Assembly (NCBI RefSeq): GCF_031877795.1
Contig: NC_133939.1
Location: 7,917,698-7,981,697 of the forward strand
From: Strix aluco
Taxonomy: Eukaryota > Chordata > Aves > Strigiformes > Strigidae
Reading direction: 5' to 3'
Length of the DNA: 64,000 nucleotides
Made by a program: the position numbers and the translations under genes. Below are positions 1-14,395 of the stretch, piece by piece. Each line of letters starts with the position of its first letter. Position 1 is the first letter of the stretch. Below the pieces are notes generated by a model, which saw nothing but the letters and a program-made list of their open reading frames with translations, searched no databases and had not been told where the DNA came from.

Positions 1-3000
1 CAGCAGCCATGAGACCCTCAGTGCTGCTCATCTGGGCTTGAGACAGCCGAGTACCTGTGCCCACATGGAAATCCTGTGGGATTGGGTCCCCGGACACCAA
101 ACCCAGAGGCGAACCCGATGTCCTGAACCCTCCTGCTCTCACACACGGACTCCTGCTGTGCCCCCACAGCTGTCTCCCCTGGCAGAATGGGCGCCCCGAC
201 CGTGAACCTCAGGGTGCCCCATTGAGCTGGGCTGAGATCCTGCCACCTTGGCATCATTAGAGTCTCCTCCAGCAAAAGCAATGCAGCTAGACAGGCAGGT
301 GGGAGTGAAAGCACTTCTATATTAAAACACATTTCCTGGTGCTCCTTTATAAGTTTCTAACATGACTCGTATGTCCCTGCCTGGCCCGTTGCCCACAGCC
401 AGGCGCTCCCCTTTCTCCTGCTCTTCTCTGCAGTGTTTTCTGTGGATTAGGTTCAACTGGATAAATCCTTTTGTATTTATAATCCCTGCGAGGGTGGTGT
501 CTTTAACAGAGACTATTCCTTCTCATTGCTTTGGCAAAGCAAGTAGCAGCTCCCTGCTGTGTCTCTTCTCAGATGACATAGAAGTTCTCTGAATAGAAAA
601 GAGAAAACAAAAAGGATCTAAGCTGTTTCTTTTTTTTTTCCAGGCAGATACACTTATCCACCTCATGGAAAATTCCTCCCAATACTTTAGTTTTTTACTT
701 TTCATGTGCTTGCATCCTTGAGGCTCTGCATGTGAAGCATGCTGCTGGCTCACTGATGGAGATGGGGACATCAGAGAGTCCCTTGGGCAGGAGGAGAGGA
801 GCAAGAAAGGAGCTTTTTCTTCCCCACAGCTAAATAGGAAAGATTAAGGAAATTCAGAGAATTAAAATGAGGTATGATACAGTTATTCATCATGGGAAAG
901 ACCCCAGTACCTGCCATCTGGGACTGCAATGGACTGATCTTACAAGTGTTTCACCTAAAAAGTGTAATTTAATTCCTATCATGGCAAAAGCCATTCCTGT
1001 GCCTGATGAAGACTGCTGACTTGAGGCAGGAATGAGTACTTGTGACATTGCCTCATTCTCCCAAGGCAGGGCAGAGCACCAGTGCCTGCCGACCCTGGGC
1101 TCTTTCCCAGTCCGCCAGCTCTCTCAGCAGGGAAACCCTTGAGCAGACTTCCCATCCATTGGAGGGGACCGCTGGTAGCACGCGGGCACTGAAATGTCAC
1201 CTGCACCATAGGGCTGTGCAGCATTGAGCTGCCTTCCAAAACCAAAGATTTCACTCGCTCAAGTGGGCATCAGCATGGGCAGGTGACGCTGGTCCCATCG
1301 CTGTCCCCACTGGGTTTCTGCTGGAGTGCGCAGTGGCACGGGGCAGAATCTGGCCCCTGAGCCCCACAGCTTGTTTGTTTGTTGTCTCTTGGCTTGCTCT
1401 CTGCAAATATTTTTATCCAGCTGAACCACAAATAATTGCTTACAGCTTTGCTGTTTGGGTTTGTGACGAGCCTGCAAATGGCAGCATGTGTTTGCCGGAG
1501 ATAATCAGTGCACTTTTGTACTCAGTGGCTTTGTCATCTCTCATTCTCTTGCTTTTGTTTCTGGGTTTTGTTCATCTCTCACCTTCCCCTCCGTGTGCAG
1601 TGCCTTTTCTGATACCTCTGAAAATAATTGACTTCACATCTTGGTCATTTTGTTATATTTGTTCTGAAATGTAGGGAAGCAGTATCTCTGCATGTGTTAC
1701 CGTAACAGTCGGCAGAGGAACTCCCCAAGACTCGTGGAGTTTTAGAAAGCAGGCATTCTTTGTTGCAGCGCTGGGGACACACACGAATAGCTTCCCAAAG
1801 GTGAGCATGCCCCAGCTCTATAAGCAGCAGCTAATATACAGTGAGATTATACATATTCATAACTTTTCTGAGAAATGAGTTACATATGCATTAGATTTCC
1901 TGGAACTAATTACAGTATCTGCCTCCTAACGACACATGCGCTTCCTTGCTGGGTGGTGGTCTTGAGGGGTCATTGGTAGTCTTCCTCACTGTGTCTGCTG
2001 GTTGGCCTCTATGCTCACACACACTCACAAAGGTCTGTTCAGGAGGTGTTGTGCAGCTGTGTTGTATCTTGATCAGGTTTGTTTTAATTTCTCCCGACCT
2101 TGTTCCTGTTCTCTTCAAGAATAGTCCCCAACTGTCTTATTTATTACTGTCTTATCTTCAAACCCCTTTCTTCTTCACAAAAGCACCAACCTTCAGCTGT
2201 GTCTGCACATTCCAGAAGCTACATTGACATTGACCTACTTTATTCTCAGTAAAAAAATATTTAGCAAAACGAAAAGAAAGACGGAGAGGAAAAAAAAATG
2301 TTAGCAAAATGTTTTGGCTTACACGTGTCCCTTGGTGATTGCTGCTTATGCAGTGTGTGTCCTTATGATTCAATTAAAAATGTGATGACGTTTCCCCACC
2401 AGACCCTGCCACCATCCTGGCAAAGCATTTTCTACCTTGATAGCATTTTCCAGTTCACAAGTGCAAAGTATTATAATAGCCTTTCCCTTCGGGACAGTGT
2501 GCTCTGGCTGCATTGTAACAACTCCAAACTGAAACGGAGAGTAAGATTAGCCCCAAGGCCATTACTTCAGCCAAGCATTTATCCAAGACTGAGATTACCT
2601 GCTTTTTGAAGTGGAATAAATACAATTAAATTAACCATAGTGGCTGTCTTCTCTCAGCAGAGACCTATCACCTCACACAGGACACAAGGGTCTCCTTGGT
2701 TGTCTGGATCCATGGGCCCTTGCTCTCCCACTTCTCACAGAAGCTGTCATCTGCAGGGAGGTTTCGTACATGCTTATCAAAGAGGAGCATTGACCATGTT
2801 CGTTGCCCTAAAGAAATATTCTTCTTTATCTGTCCTTATTATTTCACCCAGCTTCCCTGTATTTGTTTGTTACTATTCTTGCTGTTTCCTACACTGTTCT
2901 GCTAGTGTTTGTTTTTTCTCCCACCGTCTGCATATTCAGTTTGTTCTTTGCAGTTGGTCCTGAGCAGAACATGAACCCAGCAACACCTGAATCATATTTT

Positions 3001-6000
3001 CCACTGCTAGTGTTGGAGGGCAGCACAAATTAGCCCCTAGGGCTAATAACAGGGCTATGGTAGAGACCTTATGTATGGTGAGATTTTAATAACAGGTGGG
3101 AAAGGAAACGTTGCTGGCAAGAGGTGGTAAAGGAGTGTGGGCAGGAACCTGTCTCAGCTGCAGCTTCTCTATATCAGCACATCCTGAGGCTGCTGCATGG
3201 TAGCCCAGCCTCAGGTACAGAAACCCTCCTGCTTTCTTCCCCTTACAAAGGCAGGCTGCAAAACTCGGTGGTTCAGCCACCTTCACAGTCAGCTGGTGAG
3301 TCAGCTGCAGAATGTGGAAGCCTTTGGTGTATTTTGGTTTCAGTATTGCTCAGCTCCATCCTCTCTGTTTGCGCTGTCTGACCTATGGGCTACTCCACAG
3401 ACTCTCTTGCTCCTGAATTGGGAACATGCTTTCCCAAGACTGTCCCCTGGAACGTCCCCCGTCTTTATGTGGGGAAGCCTGAGAATTAGCTGTTGCAGCA
3501 GAGAGACCGGGGATGTTGCATTTCATGACAAAACTTTCTGTTCCCATTGAATCTGGTTTTGAAGGTGGAGGCCTATTGTTAACTCCTTGCAATAGATGGG
3601 AATTTACCCCCAGTCGCTGCTCAGTTACTCTGTTCTCTAAGAAGATTGTTAAGATGCTGCGGTTGTGTTTTAATCTAGAAGCAGTCTTTCATAAACCTTA
3701 TGAAGTTTTGGTTATGTCCTATTGCCTATCAGTACTTCAGTATATCATTCATGTGAACTTTTGGTGTCCACTGTAGCCACCTGTGAACTGGCTCAGGCTC
3801 AGGGTACTGTCCAAATGGCTATTTCCTAAAGCAATGCCTTCCTAAGAGCATGGAGAGCTCAGCTGGGGTGAGGTAGGTTGGTTTTACCCCTGGAGGAAGT
3901 CAGCTGAAGCCTCCAGTGTAGAAAATGGTCTGGCATCCACCCCATCACCAAACAGACCTCTTATACTGAGCATGGGGAAATGTGTCTGGTTTGCATACTT
4001 GTTTAGCTCTAAATATAGGCAAAGGGTGCCATCCTTTTATTTTCTGTAGAAAAGGAACCTACTCTGTTGTCTTTCTCACTTTTCTTTGAGCTGATTACTT
4101 TAACCGGTCCCTCGGGTTATGTCTAGCCACCAGAGAGACGTTTCCCAGGGGGTGTGCGTATTGGGCAGGCTGGTCAGAGTCTCACAGCCTCCTGCTGTCA
4201 CTAAGGAGACCTGAGAAGCGGCACCTGCACTGACCGCCTGGGACAGCCCACACTGAGCGAGGGGCTGTCAGTGGCATCTCCTCAGCGACACACTCCCTGT
4301 TCGGGAGCTGCCTTTGACTCCAGCTCAGTAGGCATCAGCAGGAGCTATCGCCCCTCCATGTAGTCTCAGGGTGGCTGAGTGGGGTCCAGCGCACCTTGGC
4401 ATTGTCTCCCCTCCCCTTGCCACATTCGTGCTGTGCATTGCTCAGGGCAGAGACCTAGTCAAAGGAGGCAACCATCCCTTCAGCAAACCTCGTAAGGAAA
4501 TCTCCTTTGCTGTTGTTGAAACCCCCCTACCCATTCATCCTTCCCCACATAGAGTGCTACCAAACTCTTCTTCCCTGTGCACTATGTAAGGGTGATTTAT
4601 TTCTCCACAGCACAATTCTTTATTTTGTTTCATGTTTCTGCAAATCAGCCCTGCTGCTTGCAAACTTGGAAGCTCTGCCCACAGGTAGGCTCTGCCCTGG
4701 CCTCTCTTTATTCCCACCATCTGCACGCTCCTTCTGACCATTTCCTGCCTTTTTGCTTGGTGTGGATATTTCAAGAAGCATTTCCTCAGATCTCCCTATT
4801 TCTGCCCTCTTTCGGCATGTTCTTGTGGTTTCTGTGCTGGTCTGCTGTGATATCACCCTGCTTTCCTACCCAGTCCCGCAGCCCCTCTCATTCACGTGCT
4901 GTGGATGCTGCCCTCTTCCAGCTCTGGTTTTCTATATTCGAGGAGGAATACTCTGGCAATCTCTTCATCCCTTTTAAATTTCTGAGCCCATTACAACCTG
5001 AGTGAAGGATTCTCCTGTCCTCCCAAAGAGCATGTTTAATTTGACTGTCTCTGCGCTGCATATAAAGGCTTCTTAACAAGTTTTCTGCCCCTTTTGTTTC
5101 TCTTAAAACCAATATTTTTCAAAGTTTAATCTATGAATGCAGTATCTTTAAAATCCACATAGCACAGTACAACCTGCTTACTGTTCTCCACTTAACTTTT
5201 GAACAGACCTACTGCCTCTGGTTTAGAGGTATTAAATAAAAAATGTGGCTTTTATTCATCTTCCCTTTCAGGTTCCATCTGCCTCCTAGAAAAACTGAAG
5301 TTTTTGCTTGAATCTTTTCCAGCTGTCACAAGTATTTTGGGGAGGCTGAGGTAGATGATGAGATTTTATAGCTGCTCTCTTCCACATTATCCACCTGCCA
5401 CCTTTGCTTTTCCCAACTGTTTCCATCTTCTGTGTTTAGACCTGCACCTTTGGTATCACGCAGCATCACAGTCACCAGGAAGGACTTTGCAATGGGTTAG
5501 GATGAGTCATTAATATAATATAGGGAAAGATGTGCATGTTTCTCTCAGACCGCTGCCACTGAAATATCAAAAGCTCCTCTAAACCTGAACCACCTTTCAG
5601 CTGGAGCCTTCCAGCCTTTGCAATCCAAACCCCGCACAGATGGGAATGCAAACAACAGCCCCCTTCTATAAATCCATACATATGGATTTTGTAACCCTGG
5701 CCCTTTTGCTGGGCTCCTGTGAGTAAATGCACATGCACGAGGAAATGAAGCCAATGACTGCAGGTGGCCTTTTGCCAACACATTTGCAGAAGACTTGAGA
5801 AAAGCTTGACTTTTCTTTCAAGGCAGGTGCTGTCAAGGCCAGCTCCCTCTTTCCAAATGCATGCGTGGAGGGGGCCCTGGTGTTCATCCCACTGCTGTGT
5901 GGCAAAGGCTGCTGGCTGGACATCTTCCCCTTGGTGACGTTTGGCTTTACCACCCCCTGCAGTAAACTAGGGGCTGAATCTCCTGCTGGAGGACAGAGAG

Positions 6001-9000
6001 GGTGCACCCTGCCACCCTGAAAATAAGAAGCAGTAAAAAGCTGTATCTTTTTTTTACAGCTCAGTTGGCTATTGAGAAAATTAACAGTTCTTATCTAATA
6101 GTGAGTCTTTTCTTCCTGTGTAACTGTAGGTAACGTAGAAATCATCCTCCCTTGTGAACCCCATTTCCTTGAGATCTTTTCTCAATTCACAGCTTCCCCT
6201 TTTCACACCCTATGTAAGCAGCTCTCAGGTCACATCCTATTTTGAAGTCATGTCTTAGAAAACAAGAGTTGCAGGAGATGTGGGCTGAGGGGGACCGGGG
6301 ATAATTCCTGTTAAGAGCTGTGGTGTTTGTGGATTTGCAGTTGGTGTCTGTATGGCAACAGATGGAAGGATAAAGCTCCAGAGTGGGTGGAGAGGACAGT
6401 TACCATGAACAAAGTCTCATCTGCATCAACTATGTTGAGGGGTAGAGCCTGGGCTGGATCCAGCACATCCCAGAATGCCGGCATCAAGGGAGCGGGTGTT
6501 GTGCACCCAGAAGGACAGACCACTCCTGTGGCAGGTCTGCGGGCTTTGCAGGTAGAAGGACACCCTTACGGATATGCTTGCAGACTGGAGTAGCCAGACT
6601 TAGTCTGAGCTTTTCTCTTGTTAAGTGTTCAGAAGCATGTATTTTTTTCTTCTTCTCTGGCCTAGGGGATTTCTAAGCAAATAAAGGTGATGGAGGATGC
6701 AAGACAAGGGAGAGCTCTGTTCCCTGTGCTCTGAGTTGGGCAGGCTGCAAGGGCAGATCCTCTGCCCCTCTGTTTTAAATAGGAAGTTAGTCACAGCACT
6801 ACCTTTTGAGGGGAAATCTTGTCCCTGGGTGTTCTGTGCTCATGCAGACATGTTGGGAGGGTTGGTGGGGAGCATCTGCTCGGTGCTGGAAGTGCTGCAT
6901 GGCCTGACATCTCCTGCAACACTTGGATCCCCATCACTCCTCTCCTCCCTCCTCCTTTTGGACTCACAAGCCATCTCCTCATCAGGAGATCTTCCTTCGA
7001 ATGTCAGCCCCCAACTTGGGATGAACCACTGTGCAGATCTTAAAGGGATCCCAGGCATGGGTGGTGATGGCTCACAGGATGAGCATGATCTCTTTCCTTG
7101 CCTTGGTGCTGTCTCCATGCAAGTCCCTCTCGAAGGGTGTGCTGTCTTTGCTGCCATCCTGCTCTCACAAGCAGGAGGAGAGGACTTGGCCTGAAGCATG
7201 CATACCACTGCATCAGCTGTATGACTGTGGGAAACAGGAGGAGAGGATGAGCTCGAAGGATGCTGAGCTTCTGAGCTGGCTATGACAGTGCCCACGCCGG
7301 TGCCTGCCGAGCCTGGAGAGTCACTGCTTCACACTAGAGAGGGATTTAGCCTATGTCATTGACAGAAATTTTGTTGGTGATTCTGTCCATGCCTCGATGG
7401 GAATGGGGCCATTCTGAGGTTGAAATGGGCCAAGAGCAAGCAGTGAAGCCAGCCTGGCAGGGAGAGTTGGGGCAAGAGGCACCGTGCTGCATGGGGCAGG
7501 GGAGGCACCGCCAAGGAGACTGCAGCTTCAGAAAGCAATGTTCACAGCTGAAGGGGTGATGAGAAGGCAGGCATAAAAACAGCGTGTGGAAAGGTTATGT
7601 GGCTTGGAGATAGGATCAAGCCACAAGCGGTTGAGGAGCTAATGGTGAGCAAGTAAAGGAAGAGAGCATCAGAGATACGAGAGAGGCACCTTGCAAGACA
7701 GTGTGGGCACAGGGGCTGAAGCGCCTCTTCTGAGAGGAGGTGAAAAATAAGATAAAAGAGGGAAGGCTCCTCTAATACTTATAGGGACAACTAAGGTGTT
7801 AAATGCATAAAAGACAAACATCAACATGGCATTAAAAATAAAATATATTAAGAAAGCATGGGCCAAGCAGGCAGTACCCAAAAACTGGTGAAAGAAAATA
7901 GGTTAAGCGACCGTGAAGAAATATGATCCTACACATCCAAATGATGGTAGAAGAGTAGGGTTATTGTTAGCACTATGAAAAATTAAGGTGAAAGTAATTG
8001 GGGCCAGTCTTGCAGAAAGCAATGGGTGAGACATAGAGTGTTTTAAGAATAGGCTGAAGTTCCTCTGATGCCCCATTCATGCTTCAGTGGCTGGAGAGTG
8101 AAGCAGGGTAGGAAATGAGCAGGGAATGGAGGATGTTTGCCATTTTCATCAACTTTAGAAAGATCCCTCTTTTGGTTTCCAAGGAGGGATTACAGTGAAA
8201 GAATCACCTGGTTCTCCTAGTGTGATAACTGCAACCAGAGATGTGCAGGGTGGGAGGTTCCTGCAATGCTCAATGAGCTGGAAAGGAGGCATAGTTTTAA
8301 GTCAATGCCAAGAGGAGACAGTATATTTGTTTGATTTTCCATGTTGTGTTTAAACCTTCTGCATCAGGTGGTCCCTCCTCTGTATGAGGAGGTGCATCCT
8401 CCCTTTTACACAATGCTACTGCCTTGTGTAAAACCACTGCCATTTGTCTTGCACTCTTAATTAGCACCATACAGGCAGTAAAATCACCAGGAGAGGGGGC
8501 TGGGAAGGTGTTTGTGGGCTTAGGTTTCTCTCCTAGACCAGGCCAGAGCAGCAAGCACGACTGTAGTCACATGGTGTTTCTTGTCAGAGATGCAGAAGTC
8601 ATGTGGTTGCCAGTCACCAGAGCAATAATAGACTTCTCCCCTTGGAGTATTTTGGAAATCAGCCCCGAAAAAGTGCATCTTGATGTTAAATTATAGTAAT
8701 GGACTGGCAAGCTGTCCTGACAATATCCATGCTATGTTTCTAGTAGAAGAAATTCTAGGTATTTTAATAAATCACGAGGCTGTGGGGCTCAGGGTGAGCA
8801 TAGCCTCAGCCCTAGTCCCCAGTTGGTCACATCAGGGCTCTTTCGGAGTGAATTCTGTTGTGATGCTGGAAGTGCAGCCAAGTGCCATGAGCATCGGTGC
8901 TCCTGGGAAGTGCCCTTCCAGGCACCGCTGAAGTAGGCATTGTGTGAGCTCTTTTTGGTTCTATTTTGGACATAGATTAAAAAGTCAGCATGCTGGATAG

Positions 9001-9903
9001 CTGAGTCCTGTTGCCTTCCTTGCCTCCCCTACTGTACTTTCTCAACCAAGGATTCAAAATCCCTGTCATCTTATGCATAGCATGGGTGCAGGACACGCTG
9101 TAATCAGTATTTCCAGCACCCTTACAACAAACAACCCCTTCTTGCACTTCTTCAGGAACCAACATCAAGATTGAACATGAAAGAATTTTATTTGTTGATC
9201 TTAAAATCCCCTAACTAGCAGGCTCCAGAATCAGAATGGACTAAACTTGAGCTTCCAATGAACCATCACAAAATGAAAGACCAAAGACCTCTCACTACCC
9301 CACCAGTTCTCTGGCAATCTTAAAAATGCAGAATCTGTGGCACGTTCTTGTGTTGAACAATACCTGGCTGGGGCTGTGGCCGAACTTCTCTCACACATGA
9401 GTGTGGATGTAAGGGCTGTAAAATCTGTCCCTGAACTTCCACATTTGCAACTTGAAAATGCAGTTATTTAGTTTGCAGATCAGTTCAGGATCTTGAGGTA
9501 TAAAGTGTGTTAAGGATGCAGGTACATACACGATAATTAAACTATATCCAAGAGAACCAAGGGGAAATTGTTAATTTTAATGTGAATGCCACACAGCAAA
9601 AACGTCCTGCTGCTGTCTCCCTGCTAGGGACAGTGGAAGAGCCATACCCTTTCCAGCACAGCATTGCACAACACCATGTAGCTGCTTATTTCAGAAAGAA
9701 ATTTTACACTTTCATAAATTCAAAGCACCATTCTAGATTTAAAGGAAAGAAGGGGTCATAAGGTAACATGGAGTTTGTAGAAGCAGGCAGGAATGGGCAT
9801 TTGGGCCTTTTAAAGTCATTTGGCTGTTCATGAGTTCACTAAAAAGGAAGGTAAGCAATGAATTCTTTTCTTAAAGCTTGTCTAATATATCCTTTAATTT
9901 CAG

Positions 9904-10037
9904 CCCTGCTGTAGCGAGTCAGACAACTCGATCAATCGGCATGAGAACACCCTGCAGAGCGTGCAAGCCTGGGCGAGGCCCCTCATCGCTGGCTTTCTTT
10001 GCTATGGATGAGGAACTGGGAGAGGGGGTGCCCTCTG
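9904..10037 (+). other. Exon-like segment of unknown identity
   Basis: The acceptor TATCCTTTAATTTCAG ends at 9903 and the donor CTG|GTAAGC follows 10037, enclosing 134 bases with several CpGs in an AT-rich neighbourhood. One frame is open throughout and continues to 10156, giving a 92-codon open frame from 9878. Another is open until a TGA at about 10009. Neither translation resembles a protein I know. It may be an untranslated exon of an upstream transcript, a long noncoding RNA exon, or chance. Confidence 0.25.
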
Positions 10038-12111
10038 GTAAGCAGAGCCAAAATCTCTGGTTCAACCCAAAGCACTCCTGCCATACCTGTGATCACACAG
10101 TGGGTACAAAAACACTCTACGGTCCACATGGACCTGCAAACAGTGGTTTCTGCTGAGGCTGCCTTTCTCTGCTCAGTGTGTGCTGAGCTTTGATGTGTTT
10201 TTAAAGGTTTCTTAGACTCACTGGGTTGAGTTCAGCTCAGATAAGCTCCTAATTCTTCAACTCTGCACATACATACACCAGGTAGAGCATGAAGTCACTA
10301 TGCTCGATCCACTGTTTCTTAATGCTGGGCTGGGCTGAAACATCTCCTCTACAGGACAAGGTTCATAGAGCCTCTTTGCATTTGTCCAGGACTCTGGGGA
10401 GTGGTGGGGAGTTGTATGTCCTGATGAGAACTACTTGAAAATGTTTTGTTGGATTTATTTTTCAGTTAACTAATTTTTTGCTGGGTGTTTTGTTTGGTTT
10501 TTCTTTCCTAAGAAACAGAAGAATAATATTTTTATTAAACTCCATGAAGAAAAACACTTCAAATTGAGTGGTTTCCATGTTGGAATTCTTGGTTTTCATT
10601 AAAATGTTATGTTATCACTAATGGCAGATGCTCACAGGATTGGCTGAAGTGTCTGATCTTTTTTTCAGGTGTCTGACTCTGGGGTGCCTTGTAATGAGAC
10701 GGTTTAGTGTGCACAGTCTAATTACTATAGACTGACAATCAAACAGGATGACTCAGCCAGCCCCAGACCAAGCTCATTTGATTTTTGAGCCATGTGGTTT
10801 GTTTGCATTTCACGGGGGACAAGAGAACAAAATTGAAACTTGCCTGTAAAAGCAGCTTCTGGCTCAGAATATTCTTCTGGAAAATTAAAAAAGACCCTGC
10901 AAAACTTTTGACACGGTCACGGTGCCCTGATGTGCTTTTATCTTTGACCCATGATGGTTTACAGTACAGAGAGGACAGGCAAGCGGTTTGGTGTGTTACA
11001 ACTTCAGGGCTGTGCAGTTCACCTTCATGGGAAAGACTGTTGCCTCCCTCTCAAAACCCCAACCACAAACCCAAACATCAAGAAACCCCATGCAGTGGTG
11101 GACGAGAGCCTGTGAAAGCTTACAGTGCAAAGTCAGGCAGATCTGGGCTGATTTTGTACAGAAGCAAACGAAGGGCTGCTCTCTGGGCTGGGCCAGGGAG
11201 GCAGGCAGCGGTGGGTGCAGGCAGACTGTGAGCAGCTCCTTCGGCAGCAACGGACCGACTGTGGCTTGCTGGAGCAGGGAGCAGTATCAGTGACTGGAAA
11301 AATAAATATATTATTTGTCAAAGTCTGGATTACTGTAGCGAAAGCAAAGTTTTGGGACTAGCTTCAACCGAAGTCTGACTGGGGACCACTGACCACACAT
11401 CTCAGGTGTGACAGCGGCACTCCCATGTCTGCAGAGTGAAGGGCAGCTCTTCTGCAGGCAGGAAATCTTTAAAGGATAGCCACCGACCTTGGTTGACCCC
11501 AAAGAACAAATACTGACCATGTAGAGACTGCAGGCAACTTCACTCTTCCTGCTACCCTGAAAAAACAAGCATCCATGAGAAATAAAACAGAGTTCTGCAA
11601 GAATGAGGCTCTTGCCCGTGAGCCTGGGCTGGGGAATGCCACCCTTGTCCAAGGAAACTCCTCTTGCTCATCCTTGACCTCCCAGAGTGTTGGCCATGAC
11701 CCAAGGAAGACATCCTCCTCCTCCAGAACACTGATGGGGCTGCGGCACGCCTCACCTCTGGGAAATGAGTTTGTGAACAATTACCAGTCCTCCCCCATCC
11801 CTCTCTGTTTGAAACAGCTACGCACGGGAAAACCTGATCACCTCCTGCTGCTGCCTTGGTATGTTTATGGCTTGCAGGGTAGGCGGGACTGGACTTTCTC
11901 CCAGAATTCCGATATTGCTTTAGATGTTTAAGATGCAATGTAAACATGTTTCAGCTGCATTTTGAATTTAATCAGTCTACAAATTGCTTTTTGGAGGACA
12001 GCGGGTTCTGTGGCAATAGCAAAGACCTCAAGTTCCCCTGCTGAATTTGTGTAACCTGCGTGATCCTTTTCTGCAGAAAAGTTCCTTGTTTTCTTAGTTA
12101 GAAAGGCTAAC

Positions 12112-12133
12112 TTTTTTTTTTTTTTTTTTTTTT
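12112..12133. repeat. T homopolymer, 22 bases
   Basis: An uninterrupted run of 22 T, read directly. No recognisable element body is attached to it. Confidence 0.95.
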
Positions 12134-14029
12134 AACCACAATCAAGATAATAAGAAGGGGTGGAGGAAAAAAAAGTCATTCCTACAATCTGGTTCTGCTA
12201 AGCCTTAGAGTATATGAATTCCTCTCTTACCTAAATAACGCTCAGTGCCATTTTCTTCCCCATTTTATACTTGCAAGAAGCTGAAGACAATAGCAGCATA
12301 CATAATTGTGTTAGGATGCTGATCGCAGGCATCCTTCTAGGTGTTAATTGTTCAGATTTGAACTTCTCTCCTGTGTGAAGAAAACAAAGAAACGTGCAGT
12401 TGGATAGTCACAATTTTTAGCTTGTCTAGAACGTAACACCAAAGAGAGTGGTGTGATTTTTCTCACCTGCATGTTGCTCTGCATCATGATCTGGCTTTGG
12501 AGCAACCTCCTCCTGCGCCAGTCTGGGAGGAGGTTGGAAGTGAGCGGGGCTGGAAGTGAGAGTGTCAGTGCATACTCCGCTCCACCTCACTGCTGTGCCC
12601 ACAGAATTGCTGGGAAATAATAATCACAGCCCGGCAAGATTATAAAACAGTATACATGGGGTTGTGCTGCGCTCAGGGCATGGCGTGGGGCCCTGGAGGC
12701 AGAGGACTGATGTGGTCAGTCACCCTGACTCAAACCACACCTGAGAAAACCCCAGCTCCCGTGACCTGCCACGCTGGGTTTTGCTCATACCATTTATTAG
12801 GGGCCGGATCTTGCAATAAATCCAGCACTCTGCCAGACCCTGGTGAAACTCGGTGTCTGGACAGAGCGAAGAGTGAACGCTGCCTTTAATACATTCCGGG
12901 TATTCAAACTGATACCTTTCCCCTGTGTTTTGACTCCTCCTGCAGTGCACAGAAGCGGACCTGGACTGCTCTCCACAGCAGGGTCAGCAACAGGCAGCTG
13001 AGCAGAGATGCATCCCCGATGAGCTACATCCTGGCTGAGGGTCCAGCCCCCTCTGATGGATGGAAGGAAGATGCAAGTTCACAGGTTGCTGTACCAACCT
13101 AACCTCTCTGCTTGTGTAGCCAGAAATTGGAGATGAAATCGTGGCCCGTAGGCTGCTGGGATTCATGCTAACCCATTCCTTCTCAGAATCCTGGCTCTGA
13201 GTGAGATTTTGCTTTCTTCCATGTGTGGCAACTCAGTGACATAGAGTTTTCCAGCAAAAAAATGGATCTGCCTTTTTTTAGCTCAGGCTGTGTGTAGACT
13301 TGCATTTGTAATGTTGTCTGCAACTGCAATCTGAGACAATTGAACCTGCCTAATTGTTGCCGTGTGTATACACTGCACGTGTGCCAACAGGGATGATACA
13401 TCCTCCCTTCTCGTTGCGGTTGCTGCCTGGGGTCTGCCATTTCTCTACCAGTTAAATGTGTCATATTTTTATTGAATAGCAACGTTCCAACACTAAGAGG
13501 AGATAAATAGGCGTACTGAATCATGGGCTCTGGTAGACTTGCTCAGCCCCAGGAGGCTGTCTGGAACTGGCCAAGGGATGAAACACCGTGGCCTAACTCT
13601 TGTTTTTCTTCACTTTTGCCTGGAAAGTGCACTCATGGGAATTCAGAAAACAAGACTCATCCTGCCTGTGCAAGAAGCCAGGATCCTGAACGGGCCAGGA
13701 GGAGGAACACGCCCGGGAGGGAGGGCAAGGGGCCTGGGTGGCATCGCCCTTTGCCCTGCCCAGCACCGCTCTCCGAGGAGGGGACTGGCTGCTGCTGCTG
13801 CTGCCCGGGGAGGTCTGGGGAGGGGCTGGCCAGGCACTGATTTTATGGAAACAGCCTTGGTCACTGCAGCGTGTGGCAGGCTGAACATGACTGGTAACAA
13901 CACCCTCCTGTGAGAAGAGCAAATGAAAAGGAGAATACAGACAGAAGTGCACATGTATGACACCATGCATTCTTTCCCTGTGCTCTGGGCAGGGTAGGCT
14001 TCAGGACAGACATCAGAGATAAAGCCTTA

Positions 14030-14395
14030 CTGGAGAGGAACCACAGATGAACAGTAAAAAGGACCAGGGAACTTGGAAAAATGACCTATGAGGGCAGACT
14101 GAATGAACTGCCATTGGTTAATCCAGAGCAAGGAAGATGTAGGGAGACTAGTTAAGCCTTTAAGTGTATAAAAGACTATCAGGGAGTAAGGCAGTAAATT
14201 GTTCTCCCACTGGAGATGGGAAAAATTACAATAATAGAGATTTTTGAGAAGACATTGAGAGAAACTTTCAACTGCAAGATAAATAAGCCTTTGAAAAGAT
14301 ATAGGGTGGGACATCTCCATCAATAGATGTTTTTAAGACCAGGTTAGACAAACCTCTGTCAAGAATGTAGCTTTGGGCAGTGAGGATGGACAACA
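14030..14395 (+). mobile_element. Old CR1 LINE fragment
   Basis: The stretch resembles the 3' part of CR1 at many points: a segment like the "agaggagactgaggg" and "tataaaagactatcaggg" portion, then TTGTTCTCC, then the characteristic ATCTCCATCAATAGATG-TTTTTAAGACCAGGTTAGAC and CAAACCTCTGTCAAGAATG run at about 14311-14367. It is diverged, lacks the terminal 8-base repeats and is 5' truncated, as most CR1 copies are. The strand is that of the element's sense direction. Confidence 0.75.

Noticed and set aside
6697..7194. 165-codon forward open frame
   Set aside because: No recognisable family, no flanking splice signals of quality and overlapping frames of similar length on the other strand.
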